Shown in pieces: positions 8,306 to 16,864 of a DNA stretch of 64,000 bases. Each line of letters starts with the position of its first letter. The first letter of the stretch is position 1. Source of the stretch: Rhizobium sp. BK196. GTDB lineage: Bacteria; Pseudomonadota; Alphaproteobacteria; Rhizobiales; Rhizobiaceae. A program made the position numbers and the translations under genes. A model generated the notes under the pieces. That model made no database searches. It was not told where the DNA came from and saw only the letters and a list, made by a program, of their open reading frames with translations. Location: NCBI RefSeq assembly GCF_014193255.1, contig NZ_JACHZB010000002.1, forward strand, positions 1 to 64,000, read 5' to 3'.

Positions 8306-9406
8306 GATGTTTCCATTTCTTTTTCTGGTTTGCACCCAGACGTTCGCCTGAAAGACCGACCGCGGGTTGGCGCGCATGAAAATGTCGAGCGTCGCGTCAT
8401 CGAGACCGTGGCGCTTCAGGCGCGGCAAGAAGTGGCGCAGAATATACGCGTAGCCGTTGCCCCCGTAGTGCTTGAGCATCATCTTCAGGAACACGTCGTG
8501 GGACAGGAGAAGACGGTCTGTATGTCCCATCTCGACGAGTTTGACGAGCGCGCGCGCCGCCTCCTCGTCACTCGGGCATTGCACCTGCTGATCGGCATAG
8601 AAGAAATCCATGCCGATCATGTCGTATTCCAGGAACGCGCCGCGGGCGGCGATCTCCGACTGATAGGTGAGATCGTCGTATGACGGGTTCATATGGCAGA
8701 GCACCGTGTGCCTGAGATCGCCGCCCTCGGACGCGACGACATCCAGAACCCTGTGGCCCAGGCGAAACCAGCCGGGAAGGTGGACCATCAGGGGCAGACC
8801 GGTGCGCACCTGTGCCTGGGCAGCACCTCGCAGCGATTTTTCCTCTTCGGCCGTGAAATCCGAGGACACGCCGATCTCCCCGATGAGCCCGATCCTGACA
8901 TCGGTGCCGTCAGCGCCGATCACCGCCTCGGACACGATCTCGTCGGCGATCTGGCCAACCGACATGCTGGCAACCTTTTTCGGGTGTGAGGAGCCGAGAT
9001 AGAAGCCGGCCCCCATGACGATGTTCAGTCCCGTTGCCTTTGAGATTCGTCGCAGGGCCAGCGGATCGCGGCCGATGCCCTGGCATGTCGGCTCGACGAC
9101 CGTCTGACCGCCGAGACCGGCGAAATCCTTGAGCTCTGTCACCGCAAGCTTCTCATCGTCGAGCGTGATGTTGTGCTTGTTGACGAAAGGATCCTGCCGG
9201 AGTTCACCGAGGATTTCCATGCAGACGAAACCTTCGGCAAGATATTGCCGCTCGGGTTCCTTCGGCGCATGCCACCAGCAGCGGCAATCGTTGAGGATAT
9301 GCTCGTGCATCAGCGTTACGCCAATATCCGACACCGGAACCGGCCCCTGGACCGTCATCACATTGCCGGAGCGCACGTGACCCGGCGAAAGCTCATTCAT
9401 CGCCAT
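8306..9406 (-). CDS. phosphotriesterase-family hydrolase (lactonase-like)
   Basis: About 367 codons from an ATG overlapping the permease stop (TGATG). Motifs: GVTLMHEHILND (metal HxH), QTVVEPTCQGIGRDP, IGEIGVSSDFT, LPLMVHLPGWFR, HTVLCHMNPSYDD and LLLSHDVFLKMM (metal Asp). This is the amidohydrolase-superfamily phosphotriesterase fold with a binuclear metal site; rhizobial members are usually lactonases or carboxyl-esterases acting on sugar derivatives. The usual end of the family, NPRSVF, is followed by about 14 unconserved codons that run in frame straight into the amidotransferase-like protein. A +1 shift at the end would give a stop overlapping the next ATG (ATGA). Confidence 0.82.
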
Positions 9407-10410
9407 CAGCTCTTCCTCCTGCCTGCCAAGCGGAAATTGGCAGTGAAGATGCGGGTATTCAGCCAGATCGCGACAAGGATGATCGCGCCGGTGACGATCT
9501 GGGTGAAGAAGGGCGATATGTGCATCAGGATCAGGCCGTTCCCGATAACCGCAATGGTCATGGTGCCGAGGACGGTCCCGATCATGGTTCCGCGCCCGCC
9601 CATCAGCGAGGTGCCGCCAAGCACGACGGCCGCGATGACCTGCAGTTCGAAACCGACGGCCGCATTCGACGAGCCGGAGCCGAGGCGGGCTGCAATCAAT
9701 AGACCCGCCAATGCCGAGGCGACGCCCGCGACGAGATAGACCGAGGCGACGATCCATTTGGCGGGCATGCCGACCCGGCGCGCGGCCTCCATGTTGGATC
9801 CGACCGCCACGATCTGCCGACCATATTTGGTAACAGCCATGACGACATATCCGACGATCGCGACCAGGATTGCGATCAGCGCCGGGACGGGAAAGCCGGC
9901 GAGTTCCCCCCGTCCCAGATAGAAAAAGCCGGGCTCGTTGTTGATCGGAATGGAATAGCCCTGTGTGAGATAGAGCGCCACGCCGCGCAGGATGGAAAGC
10001 CCGGCAAGGGTAACGATGAAGGCGGGAATATTCTGATAGGCAATGAACCAGCCCTGAAGAAGGCCGATAATGCCGCCGAGGGCCAGCATGCCGAGGCAGA
10101 CGACCGGCCAGGGAATGCCGGTGGCGAGCGCAATGGCCGCGACGGCGTTGATCAGAGCCAACATCGAGCCGACCGACAGATCGATGCCGCCGGTGACGAT
10201 GACGAGCGTCATGGCGATCGCCACGGCAAGGATCGGTGCAGCCTGGCGCACGATGTTCAGGATGTTACCCGTCGTCAAGAACGTGGTGGTCGTCAGCGAA
10301 AAGAAGACGAGGCATGCCAGAAAGAAGAAGGCAATCGACAGGACCTGGGCGTTTTCGCTCAGGAAGTCTGCCATCGGCGAGCCCTTGGCGCGTTCGGTGT
10401 AGACGGTCAA
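9406..10410 (-). CDS. ABC sugar transporter permease (RbsC/FrcC type)
   Basis: 334 residues and highly hydrophobic. TLVIVTGGIDLSVGSMLALI and VVLGGTSLMGGRGTMIGT are the conserved segments of the ribose/xylose/galactoside permease family (carbohydrate uptake transporter family 2), in which a homodimer forms the membrane channel. It overlaps the ATPase gene upstream (ATGA) and the phosphotriesterase gene downstream. The substrate is not deducible from the sequence. Confidence 0.88.
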   Translation of the reverse strand: MTVYTERAKGSPMADFLSENAQVLSIAFFFLACLVFFSLTTTTFLTTGNILNIVRQAAPILAVAIAMTLVIVTGGIDLSVGSMLALINAVAAIALATGIPWPVVCLGMLALGGIIGLLQGWFIAYQNIPAFIVTLAGLSILRGVALYLTQGYSIPINNEPGFFYLGRGELAGFPVPALIAILVAIVGYVVMAVTKYGRQIVAVGSNMEAARRVGMPAKWIVASVYLVAGVASALAGLLIAARLGSGSSNAAVGFELQVIAAVVLGGTSLMGGRGTMIGTVLGTMTIAVIGNGLILMHISPFFTQIVTGAIILVAIWLNTRIFTANFRLAGRRKS

Positions 10411-11216
10411 TGTCTTTCTCCCCCGACGATGAGCTTGACGAGATCCTCGAGATTGGTCTTGGCGATATCACGCTCGGCGACCTTTGTGCCCTCGTACATA
10501 ACGGCGATTCGGTCGCAGACGCGGAACAGGTCCTGAAGGCGGTGGGTGATGAGGACGACGGACACGCCCTTTGCCTTAACCCTATTGATCAGAGAGAGCA
10601 CGGCTTCGACTTCGGCCACCGCAAGAGCCGAGGTCGGCTCGTCCATGATCAGGACCTTGGGATTGAATGATGCCGCTCGGGCGATCGCAATTGCCTGGCG
10701 CTGGCCACCCGACAGCTTCTCCACCTTAGCTGAGAGACGCGGAATGCGGATTTCAAGCGCATCCAGCATCTTGCGCGCCTCACTCATCATCTTCTGACGG
10801 TCGAGGAACGGACCTCTGGTGAGTTCGCGCCCAAGAAACAGATTGCCGACGACATCGATGTGGTCGCACAGGCTCAGATCCTGGAAGACCATTTCGATAT
10901 GGCGGCCGCGTGCGTCGGCAGGTCCGGAGAGATGGACCTCCTCGCCGTTCAGCGAAATCGTCCCTTCATCCGGCAGATAGGTTCCGGAGATGATTTTGGT
11001 AAGTGTTGACTTACCGGCGGCATTGTCGCCGACAAGACCAAGGCACTCGCCGGGAAAGAGGTCGAGATCGACGCCGCGCAGCGCCTGATGCGAGCCGAAA
11101 GTCTTGCGGATACCGCGCAGGGAAACAGCAGGTGTCCGGGCGGACGAGCCTGAGGAATGCGGGGAGGCTTGCACCTCCCCGGCCCCGGCATGAACAGGCC
11201 ATTTGTCACTCATCAT
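10407..11216 (-). CDS. ABC transporter ATPase, single-domain CUT2 (FrcA-like)
   Basis: 269 residues. Walker A GDNAAGKST (Ala-Ala variant seen in FrcA-type ATPases), signature LSGGQRQ, Walker B VLIMDEP and the switch-His segment VVLITHRLQDL are all present. Unlike RbsA/XylG (two fused ATPase halves, about 500 residues), this is a single domain, as in the rhizobial fructose importer FrcA. The first 25 residues (rich in Ser, Ala, Pro) are variable; an internal start cannot be excluded. It is coupled to the permease and binding-protein genes by 4-base overlaps. Confidence 0.88.
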   Translation of the reverse strand: MMSDKWPVHAGAGEVQASPHSSGSSARTPAVSLRGIRKTFGSHQALRGVDLDLFPGECLGLVGDNAAGKSTLTKIISGTYLPDEGTISLNGEEVHLSGPADARGRHIEMVFQDLSLCDHIDVVGNLFLGRELTRGPFLDRQKMMSEARKMLDALEIRIPRLSAKVEKLSGGQRQAIAIARAASFNPKVLIMDEPTSALAVAEVEAVLSLINRVKAKGVSVVLITHRLQDLFRVCDRIAVMYEGTKVAERDIAKTNLEDLVKLIVGGERH

Positions 11217-12163
11217 TTGAAGACGGCCCGGTATGGCTCGACATTTTCCTTCGTCACGATGGTGATCGGAACGGAAATGCTTTTTTCGACGCTCTGACCT
11301 GCACTCAGCTTGGCAAGAGCCTCGACTGCCGCCTTGCCTTCACCGGCCGGATCCTGCTGGACGACGGCAACGACATAGCCGTCGTCGAGACCCGAAATCG
11401 CTTGCGCGGTCAGATCCCAGCCGAAGACCTTGATGCTGTCTTGCTTGCCCTGGCTCTGGACAGCGGCGATGGCGCCGAGCAGAGCCGGCTCGCCGGTTGC
11501 GTAGATCGCCGTCATGTCCGGATTGCCGGTGATGAGGTTTTCGGCGGCGGCAAGTGCGTTGTCCTGGATATTCTGGCCGTCGACGACCCCTGACATCTCG
11601 ATACCATCGCTCTTGATGGCATCCTCAAAGCCTTTCTGGCGAAGGTTTTGAATGTAGGAGTTCAACGCGCCGACAATGCCGACCTTGGCCTTGCCGCCCA
11701 TGTTCTTCTTCACATAGTCGAGGAAATAGGCACCCATGTCGGCGCCGGCCTTGCCGTTGTCGACGCCGATCTGCGACTTCTGAGGGCCATCCGGCAGAAT
11801 CGCATCGATGGCAACGACCGGGATGCCGGCATCCGAGGCCTGTTTGACGGCCGGCATGATGCCGTTGACGTCGATTGCAACGACGATCAGGCCATCGACC
11901 TTCTGCTGGATGTAGTTTTCGATGGCGCTGTTCTGGGCGGCCGCTTCATTGTTGGCGTTGAAGATGACGAGCTTGTCGCCGGCAGCATCCGCCGCTTTTT
12001 GCGCGCCTTCATTGATCTGGTTGAAGAAAAGCGCCTGCTGATTGATCTGCACCAGTGCATAGGTCTTGCCTGCAGCTTGGGCGAGTGAGGCCCCTAGTGT
12101 GGCACTGGCAAGCGCGGTGAACGCAAGAGCGGCGGTAAACGCCCGACGTTTGATCTGGTTCAT
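11213..12163 (-). CDS. periplasmic sugar-binding protein (RbsB-like) of ABC importer
   Basis: 316 residues. The signal peptide is about residues 1-30 (MNQIKRRAFTAALAFTALAS then ...LAQAA). The mature part follows the periplasmic-binding-protein 4 pattern: ALVQINQQALFFNQINEGAQ, VDGLIVVAIDVNGI, GIPVVAIDAILPDG and PDMTAIYATGEPALLG. It captures a sugar or sugar-like ligand and delivers it to the permease. It is the first structural gene after the LacI regulator, with only 4 bases between them. A longer frame upstream lies within the lacI-like gene. Confidence 0.88.
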   Translation of the reverse strand: MNQIKRRAFTAALAFTALASATLGASLAQAAGKTYALVQINQQALFFNQINEGAQKAADAAGDKLVIFNANNEAAAQNSAIENYIQQKVDGLIVVAIDVNGIMPAVKQASDAGIPVVAIDAILPDGPQKSQIGVDNGKAGADMGAYFLDYVKKNMGGKAKVGIVGALNSYIQNLRQKGFEDAIKSDGIEMSGVVDGQNIQDNALAAAENLITGNPDMTAIYATGEPALLGAIAAVQSQGKQDSIKVFGWDLTAQAISGLDDGYVVAVVQQDPAGEGKAAVEALAKLSAGQSVEKSISVPITIVTKENVEPYRAVFK

Positions 12164-12167
12164 GTTC

Positions 12168-13220
12168 TCATCCTCTGGTTTTGTGTTCTCGTTGCTTATT
12201 ATGGGTCGACGGCGGCGCAACGGAGTTCCGCACGACGATTTCGACTGGCACGAGTTCCTCGGTGGCGAGCGATTTGCTCTCCTGCCAGTTTGTTTCGAGA
12301 AGAAGGGACAAGGCACGCCGGCCGATGGCGCGCACCGGCTGACGGATCGCCGTTAAGGGAGGAGCAAAGAGGTGCAGCGGACTGACATCGTCAAAGCCGA
12401 CGATTGATAAGTCCTCGGGTATCGATATCCCCTTCTCCCTCAGGACTTCGATCATGCCGATAGCGATTTCGTCGGAACTCGCAAAGACTGCGGTTGCCTG
12501 CATTCCTTCTTCCAGGAAGCGGCGCGCCATGTCCCGCCCGCAGGCGATCGTATATTCGCCGCTGTAGCGACTGATCGAGGTATCTTCGCCGAAACGCTCC
12601 TGCAGGCCCTTTCGCAATCCGTCGAAGCGCCTTTGCGTGCTGATCATCGCATCGGGGCCGCCGACATAGAGCACGTCGCGATGACCAAATTCCGCCAGGT
12701 GGCGTCCCGCTAGATGGCCTCCCTGGAAGTTGTCACAGAAAAGCTTCGGGACAGTGGCAAGCGGAACGTCTTCGTCGACGACGATGACCTTGCCTGTTCG
12801 ATTGATGAGGGCTGCGAGATCTCCATTGTCGGGATGGTTGGTGACGAAAACCAGGCCGTCGACGTGATTGTACTCGAGCAGCCGGAGATAGGCGACTTCA
12901 CGGCCTGTCCGGTTCAGCGTCGCGTAAAGCGAAACGGCAAGCCCGCGATCGTTGGCCTCCTCCTCAACCGCCGCCACCATGGTTGCGAAGAATGGGTTGG
13001 AGATATCGGGGACGACAAGGCCTATGGTATCGGAGCGACCACGGCTCAATCGCCGCGCGTGCGGGTTCGGCTGATATTTGAGGGAAGCAATAGCATTTTC
13101 TATACGCTGCCTGGTGAGGGCGGGCAGATCCAGCGAGCCGTTGAGCATGCGCGAGACCGTCGTCACCGACACTCCCGCAGCTTTCGCGACATCCTTTAGG
13201 CCTGAGGTTCGCTGCGCCAT
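12168..13220 (-). CDS. LacI-family transcriptional repressor of the importer operon
   Basis: 350 residues from MAQRTSG. The helix-turn-helix is GLKDVAKAAGVSVTTVSRML and the hinge region ends PNPHARRLSRGRSDTIG. The ligand-binding domain follows, with VPDISNPFFATMV and IVGFDDVSPL. An ATG 39 bases further upstream would add residues encoded by a tandem palindromic repeat that looks like an operator, so I prefer the internal start. It heads the operon (regulator, binding protein, ATPase, permease, hydrolase, amidotransferase-like), so autoregulation is likely. The effector is probably the imported sugar or a derivative. Confidence 0.86.
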   Translation of the reverse strand: MAQRTSGLKDVAKAAGVSVTTVSRMLNGSLDLPALTRQRIENAIASLKYQPNPHARRLSRGRSDTIGLVVPDISNPFFATMVAAVEEEANDRGLAVSLYATLNRTGREVAYLRLLEYNHVDGLVFVTNHPDNGDLAALINRTGKVIVVDEDVPLATVPKLFCDNFQGGHLAGRHLAEFGHRDVLYVGGPDAMISTQRRFDGLRKGLQERFGEDTSISRYSGEYTIACGRDMARRFLEEGMQATAVFASSDEIAIGMIEVLREKGISIPEDLSIVGFDDVSPLHLFAPPLTAIRQPVRAIGRRALSLLLETNWQESKSLATEELVPVEIVVRNSVAPPSTHNKQREHKTRG

Positions 13221-13226
13221 CGATTT

Positions 13227-13253
13227 GTAAACCGCTTTAGTAAACCGCTTTAC
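13227..13253. promoter_or_regulatory. tandem LacI-type operators
   Basis: Two adjacent copies with a 13-base period: GTAAACCGCTTTA (13227-13239) and GTAAACCGCTTTAC (13240-13253). Each has inverted GTAAA/TTTAC arms around a C-CG-C centre, the usual geometry of LacI-family sites. They lie directly in front of the chosen start of the lacI-like gene. Binding is inferred. Confidence 0.6.
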
Positions 13254-13321
13254 TGACATTCCATCACGAGGAGTGCGCTGTCAAGTCTCCTATGACATGG
13301 TCTCGCAGGTTCCCGTTCGGC

Positions 13322-13390
13322 TTACGGGAGGCCGACGATATCGCCAGTGAAGAAGAACGTGGTGCCGGTGATATCGGCGCATTCTGGCGC
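13322..13390 (-). pseudogene. possible C-terminal scrap of a short-chain dehydrogenase
   Basis: The minus strand reads APECADITGTTFFFTGDIVG-LP before a stop. This resembles the C-terminal A-x-x-I-T-G segment of short-chain dehydrogenases, and the frame is closed immediately upstream by TAG. It is only 22 codons, so it is weak evidence for a decayed gene between the LacI regulator and the cold-shock gene. Confidence 0.3.
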
Positions 13391-13535
13391 CTAAGGCGGG
13401 GGATCGAGCACCTTGCGAGGTCCGTTCGTCTCGGCGCATAAGGACGCAAGTCTCGTCTTCCGTTGCTCAGGCTTGCTCAGGCAATGGCTGACCGCTAAAT
13501 TGCAATGAGACAAAGCCAAACAAGCGAGGAATTTC

Positions 13536-13739
13536 ATGCCAACTGGCAAGGTCAAGTTTTTCAACACCGATAAGGGTTTCGGCTTCATCACGCCGGAAGC
13601 TGGCGGACCTGATGTTTTCGTACACGTTTCCGCGCTCCAATATGGCGATACATTAAAGGAAGGCCAGAGCGTCTCCTACGATCTCGGGCAGGATCGCAAA
13701 ACTGGAAAGTCAAAGGCGGAAAACGTCAGACCACTTTGA
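13536..13739 (+). CDS. cold-shock domain protein (CspA family)
   Basis: 67 residues, the usual length. It starts [20 protein letters not shown] (RNP1-like K-G-F-G-F-I) followed by DVFVHVSAL (RNP2-like). The single OB-fold binds single-stranded nucleic acid and serves as an RNA chaperone or antiterminator. It stands alone, with nearly 300 bases of apparently non-coding DNA upstream. A run of 12 G follows within 3 bases of its stop. Confidence 0.93.
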   Translation: MPTGKVKFFNTDKGFGFITPEAGGPDVFVHVSALQYGDTLKEGQSVSYDLGQDRKTGKSKAENVRPL

Positions 13740-14140
13740 GCGGGGGGGGGGGGCGACCAAACGACTGACTCCCAACCACCCCACTACCCCGTTTTTGACG
13801 ACGTTGGCTCACGCTCAATACCGCTTAAACATCAATGAGTTGCCGATTTTGACGCACTGCGTACAGGGGCAGCTATGGCAAATTGGGGGCGGTTAGAAGG
13901 ATTGGCGTGAGGGTACGGCCAGAGGTTAGTCTTCTGGGCGGAGGTGATCGGGTTGATTGGCATTGATGTGGTAAAGCGCTCGTGGGGTCGGAGCTTTAAC
14001 CTCACCTATAGGGGCGAGATAAGGAAGAAGATGGGTGAAGCACGCCTTCTCTTCTGGACTGCGTGATTGTTCATTAGACCTGTAACTGCCGACAACCATC
14101 AGCGGGCATAAAGGTGTGGTTAAACCAGTTGGAGGCTATC
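13740..14140. other. non-coding stretch with 12-G homopolymer
   Basis: 401 bases with no convincing gene. It begins with a run of 12 G (13742-13753). A GTG-started frame near 13944 with a GGCGGAG upstream could encode about 40 residues, but it has no recognisable features. Confidence 0.4.
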
Positions 14141-14266
14141 ATGCTTACAGTTTCATTCCACGATTTATCCATCTCCGCTCAGGGGCCATTTGCCACTGGA
14201 CTGCTTGCAACGCTGCTGGTTATCGTCGCTGCGAAGATGATCGAAATACGCGGCCGAAATCGGTGA
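14141..14266 (+). CDS. 41-residue single-span membrane protein
   Basis: The ATG is preceded by GGAGG at a good distance (GGAGGCTATC-ATG). The protein runs MLTVSFHDLSISAQGPFATG, then a hydrophobic stretch (about residues 20-33, LLATLLVIVAA) and a basic end (IEIRGRNR). The pattern is a small membrane protein with its C-terminus in the cytoplasm. A hairpin terminator follows 28 bases after the stop, which supports a genuine monocistronic small gene. Function unknown. Confidence 0.55.
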   Translation: MLTVSFHDLSISAQGPFATGLLATLLVIVAAKMIEIRGRNR

Positions 14267-14293
14267 CCTTCTTCAGGTCTAGGGGAATGCAAA

Positions 14294-14325
14294 AAGCTCG
14301 CCAATGGGTGACCAAAGGCGAGCTT
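14294..14325 (+). terminator. intrinsic terminator-like hairpin
   Basis: AAGCTCGCC (14294-14302) and GGCGAGCTT (14317-14325) form a perfect 9-bp stem with a 14-base loop, followed by CTCTTT on the plus strand and preceded by an A run (T run on the minus strand). It probably ends the small membrane-protein transcript and may work in both directions. Confidence 0.6.
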
Positions 14326-14431
14326 CTCTTTCCCTACGCAGGGAATGCTCTTCGGGACGGAGGGAATTGCTTTCGGCCGCACCTAACATCGCGGTTTACG
14401 AGAATGCAGCCAGCTTTCCCTCATGTAGTAG

Positions 14432-14788
14432 TTGCAGCACGTGCTTAGCGGTTCGAGTGGAAGGGTCGACATTCAGCGAGCATCCCTATTCGCCGACCTT
14501 GGTGCGAGGTCGTTGGCATTGCAATGGTTTGGCGGTGAGGGCCAGGTTCCCGGCATCTGTGAGATTCCTCTCGAACCTTTCGTTCAGGCAATAAGCGCGC
14601 TGCACCAAAGTCCCGCTTCATTTTTCTTCCTCAACCCAAGGCACTACACGGAGCTTTGGCCATATTTTGACCCATCGGTTGACCTTCTGCTCGATATCCC
14701 CCTAGCTTCCCTTCAGGGCCCTTCCACGATATCAGAGACGAACGCGCTCTTTTCTGACGTGTACCGATCTCCATCGTATGGGAATTGA
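14432..14788 (+). CDS. uncertain hypothetical protein, possibly truncated
   Basis: A plus-strand frame of 118 codons with a TTG start. The middle (RASLFADLGARSLALQWFGG, then FFFLNPRHYTELWPYFDPSV) looks protein-like. The last 25 codons run antisense through the end of the GrpB-family gene, so the natural C-terminus may be lost. No good ribosome site and no recognised family. Could be a gene remnant or chance. Confidence 0.28.
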   Translation: MQHVLSGSSGRVDIQRASLFADLGARSLALQWFGGEGQVPGICEIPLEPFVQAISALHQSPASFFFLNPRHYTELWPYFDPSVDLLLDIPLASLQGPSTISETNALFSDVYRSPSYGN

Positions 14789-15210
14789 TTTGCGAGCCGC
14801 CGTTTCAACACCGCATATGCGGTCGCCACCTCGTCATGTTGACGAAGATAGTCCCGGAACAGCATCCGACGCTCATGAGTCTGGTTTGATGGCGGGCAGA
14901 GATAGACCCTGATCTGGGGCATACGGCATTTCCAAAGAAAGGCCAAAACATCGTCGTCATACCGATTTCCACGCGGTTCAAATCCAAGCTTGATCAGCTC
15001 CACACTTGCGTCGGGGACGTCATTCAAACTCGATGTAGTGATGTTGATGTCGATGATCGGCTTGGCGGCCAAGCCTGGCACGGCAGTGCTGCCGATGTGG
15101 TCAACAGACACAACAAATTTCCCAAGTGTCGCTCTCAACAGAACTTCAGCGGCTGTGAAATCATTCTTCCAACTTGGATCGAACGCGGAAAGTTCGACTA
15201 AGGTCGGCAT
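14713..15210 (-). CDS. GrpB-family (UPF0157) nucleotidyltransferase-fold protein
   Basis: 165 residues from the ATG after GAGGGTACGCCC; an ATG 15 codons upstream has a poorer context. Conserved segments are VDHIGSTAVPGLAAKPIIDI, the nucleotidyltransferase-like G-S and D-x-D region, and RVYLCPPSNQTHERRMLFRD with YLRQH. The family (Pfam GrpB) is common in bacteria, sometimes fused to dephospho-CoA kinase; its biochemical role is unresolved. It stands alone, with no operon partner. Confidence 0.85.
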   Translation of the reverse strand: MPTLVELSAFDPSWKNDFTAAEVLLRATLGKFVVSVDHIGSTAVPGLAAKPIIDINITTSSLNDVPDASVELIKLGFEPRGNRYDDDVLAFLWKCRMPQIRVYLCPPSNQTHERRMLFRDYLRQHDEVATAYAVLKRRLANQFPYDGDRYTSEKSAFVSDIVEGP

Positions 15211-15493
15211 GGGCGTACCCTCAACAGAGGAAATAGCTGACGTTAACCGATTCACCTAATCCATGTCTCCTCCTGGCGGAGGATTGCCGTCGTGGAGATC
15301 AGCATCTAGCTCCACGGTGAGCACGGCACGCTTACGATGATGTCGACTGCCGGCAGGATTATCGACGCGGCCATGAGATCGGTCTCCGCAGGACACCGAA
15401 CTTTACTGCTTGTGTCAATGTCTCGCCGTCCCTGCAGCGTTTCGACAGAGGGAGGTGGCGGAGTGGTGGTCGATGCATCCTAATTCCGCAGAA

Positions 15494-16621
15494 TCAGATT
15501 ATACCCCAGGCCCGATAGCGGCCGCGGCCGGTGATTTCGCGGATGCCTACCTCATTGATCAGATTGAGCGCGCCGCGTTGCGTGACGCCAAGTTCACGCG
15601 CGACCATGGCGGCAGATACCATCGGCCGCGAGAGGATGAAATCGGCAAGCTGCGGCAGACTGCTATTCGAGCGGCGACCGCGAAAGCGCAGCTCCATCTG
15701 CGTGCGCGCCAACGACAGGCGGTCGATCTCCTTGAGGCCGATGACGGCACTCTCCCGCATGGCATCGAGAAAGGCCTGCAGGCGCGTGACGCGATTACGC
15801 GCCCGCCGGCGCTCATGACGAATCTGCTTCAGCCCAGTATGAAAAGAAAAGAGATGCGAGGCGACCTTGCCTCGCGCTCGCAGGCTGCTGGCAATCAGCA
15901 GGCCGCCCAGCCAATGCTGGCGGCGCAGCGGCTCGATCCGTTCCCAGGCGTCGAAGAGGATGGCGGTCGCCAGGGTAGGCGGCAGTTCCTCTACGAGCGG
16001 GATCAGACCACGCCATTCTTGAATCCGTTCTTCCTCGTTCCATTCGTCGTCGCCAAACAGGCCGAACGGGTCGTCATTGCGCTGCGAGGGCACGGCCTCC
16101 GTCGGCGGTTCGGTGATGGCCTTCCCCACATGCCGGTCGAGAAGTCTTTGCGAGCGGGCGAGCAGGGCGTCAAGCTCGGCGATTTCGGCGGCAAGCGGCG
16201 CCTGGTCATCCTCGTCGTCGGCCTCTCGGCTGGGTGCGTTCGTTTCCGCCCCCGGCGCCCTCTCCTCCCCTTCCAGCATACTGGCGGTCAGCGCGCCGAG
16301 GCCTGCCGGGGAGAGCGCCCAACCAGGATCGGCGGTTTCGATACGCCGTCGTGTCCGCAGGACGGAATGGGCAATCGTCAGCTCATGGCTCGGCGCGCGG
16401 CTGTCCATATGCGCATCGTGCAGGACGAGATCCTCCACATGCACAAGTTCCCCCGCCACCCACAGCGCGCCGACTGCATCGAAGAAATGGCTGCGCGCCG
16501 CAAAGCCCTGCCCTACCGGCGAGCGCGCCACCCGCTCGTCAAGCCGCGCCAAAGCATCCTCGGCCCCAGCAATGGTCGGAAGCAGCGTCTGGAGCGTGGT
16601 GGCGTCAATATCGTAGCGCAT
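15494..16621 (-). CDS. DUF1612 / helix-turn-helix protein of rhizobial plasmids
   Basis: 375 residues. The N-terminal domain (MRYDIDATTLQTLLPTIAGA, then SHFFDAVGALWVAGELVHVE and DLVLHDA) fits the DUF1612 type. The middle is very acidic (about residues 130-200). The C-terminus LSRPMVSAAMVARELGVTQ followed by RGALNLINEVGIREITGRGRYR-A is a winged-helix/HTH region. Such proteins are frequent on rhizobial plasmids near replication or mobile regions and are presumed regulators. It lies downstream of the orphan repAB pair, where repC would be expected. The function is not established. Confidence 0.72.
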   Translation of the reverse strand: MRYDIDATTLQTLLPTIAGAEDALARLDERVARSPVGQGFAARSHFFDAVGALWVAGELVHVEDLVLHDAHMDSRAPSHELTIAHSVLRTRRRIETADPGWALSPAGLGALTASMLEGEERAPGAETNAPSREADDEDDQAPLAAEIAELDALLARSQRLLDRHVGKAITEPPTEAVPSQRNDDPFGLFGDDEWNEEERIQEWRGLIPLVEELPPTLATAILFDAWERIEPLRRQHWLGGLLIASSLRARGKVASHLFSFHTGLKQIRHERRRARNRVTRLQAFLDAMRESAVIGLKEIDRLSLARTQMELRFRGRRSNSSLPQLADFILSRPMVSAAMVARELGVTQRGALNLINEVGIREITGRGRYRAWGII

Positions 16622-16864
16622 TGTTCGGCTTAATGGATTCTTGTTAAAGGAAGCGAAACCCGCATTCGCTTCCGTCGGTTATCGCATGGTGAAAACATGC
16701 GGGCAACGCAGTTTCCCGAAAGCTCAACCTTTTAAGCCGGTATTTTCTAGGGATCATTTGCTGTATCGACGACAGTACGGGCGGAACAATCGCTCCGCCT
16801 ATCAGCTGGAGCCGGCCATCGACCTTGCGCTTAGCCGCTTCCCGCTCTGGTTCGCCGCGCCGCG

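Noticed and set aside
7535..9757. Single 740-codon minus-strand frame
   Set aside because: The first 117 codons lie inside the permease gene in another frame and are basic, low-complexity shadow sequence; the real hydrolase starts at 9406.
13944..14066. About 40-codon GTG-started frame (MIGLIGIDVVKRSWG...)
   Set aside because: The ribosome-site spacing is zero for the GTG, and nothing else supports coding.
15410..16633. 407-codon plus-strand frame opposite the DUF1612 gene
   Set aside because: The minus-strand product has coherent domains including an HTH; the plus-strand product is Arg/Gly-rich without motifs.
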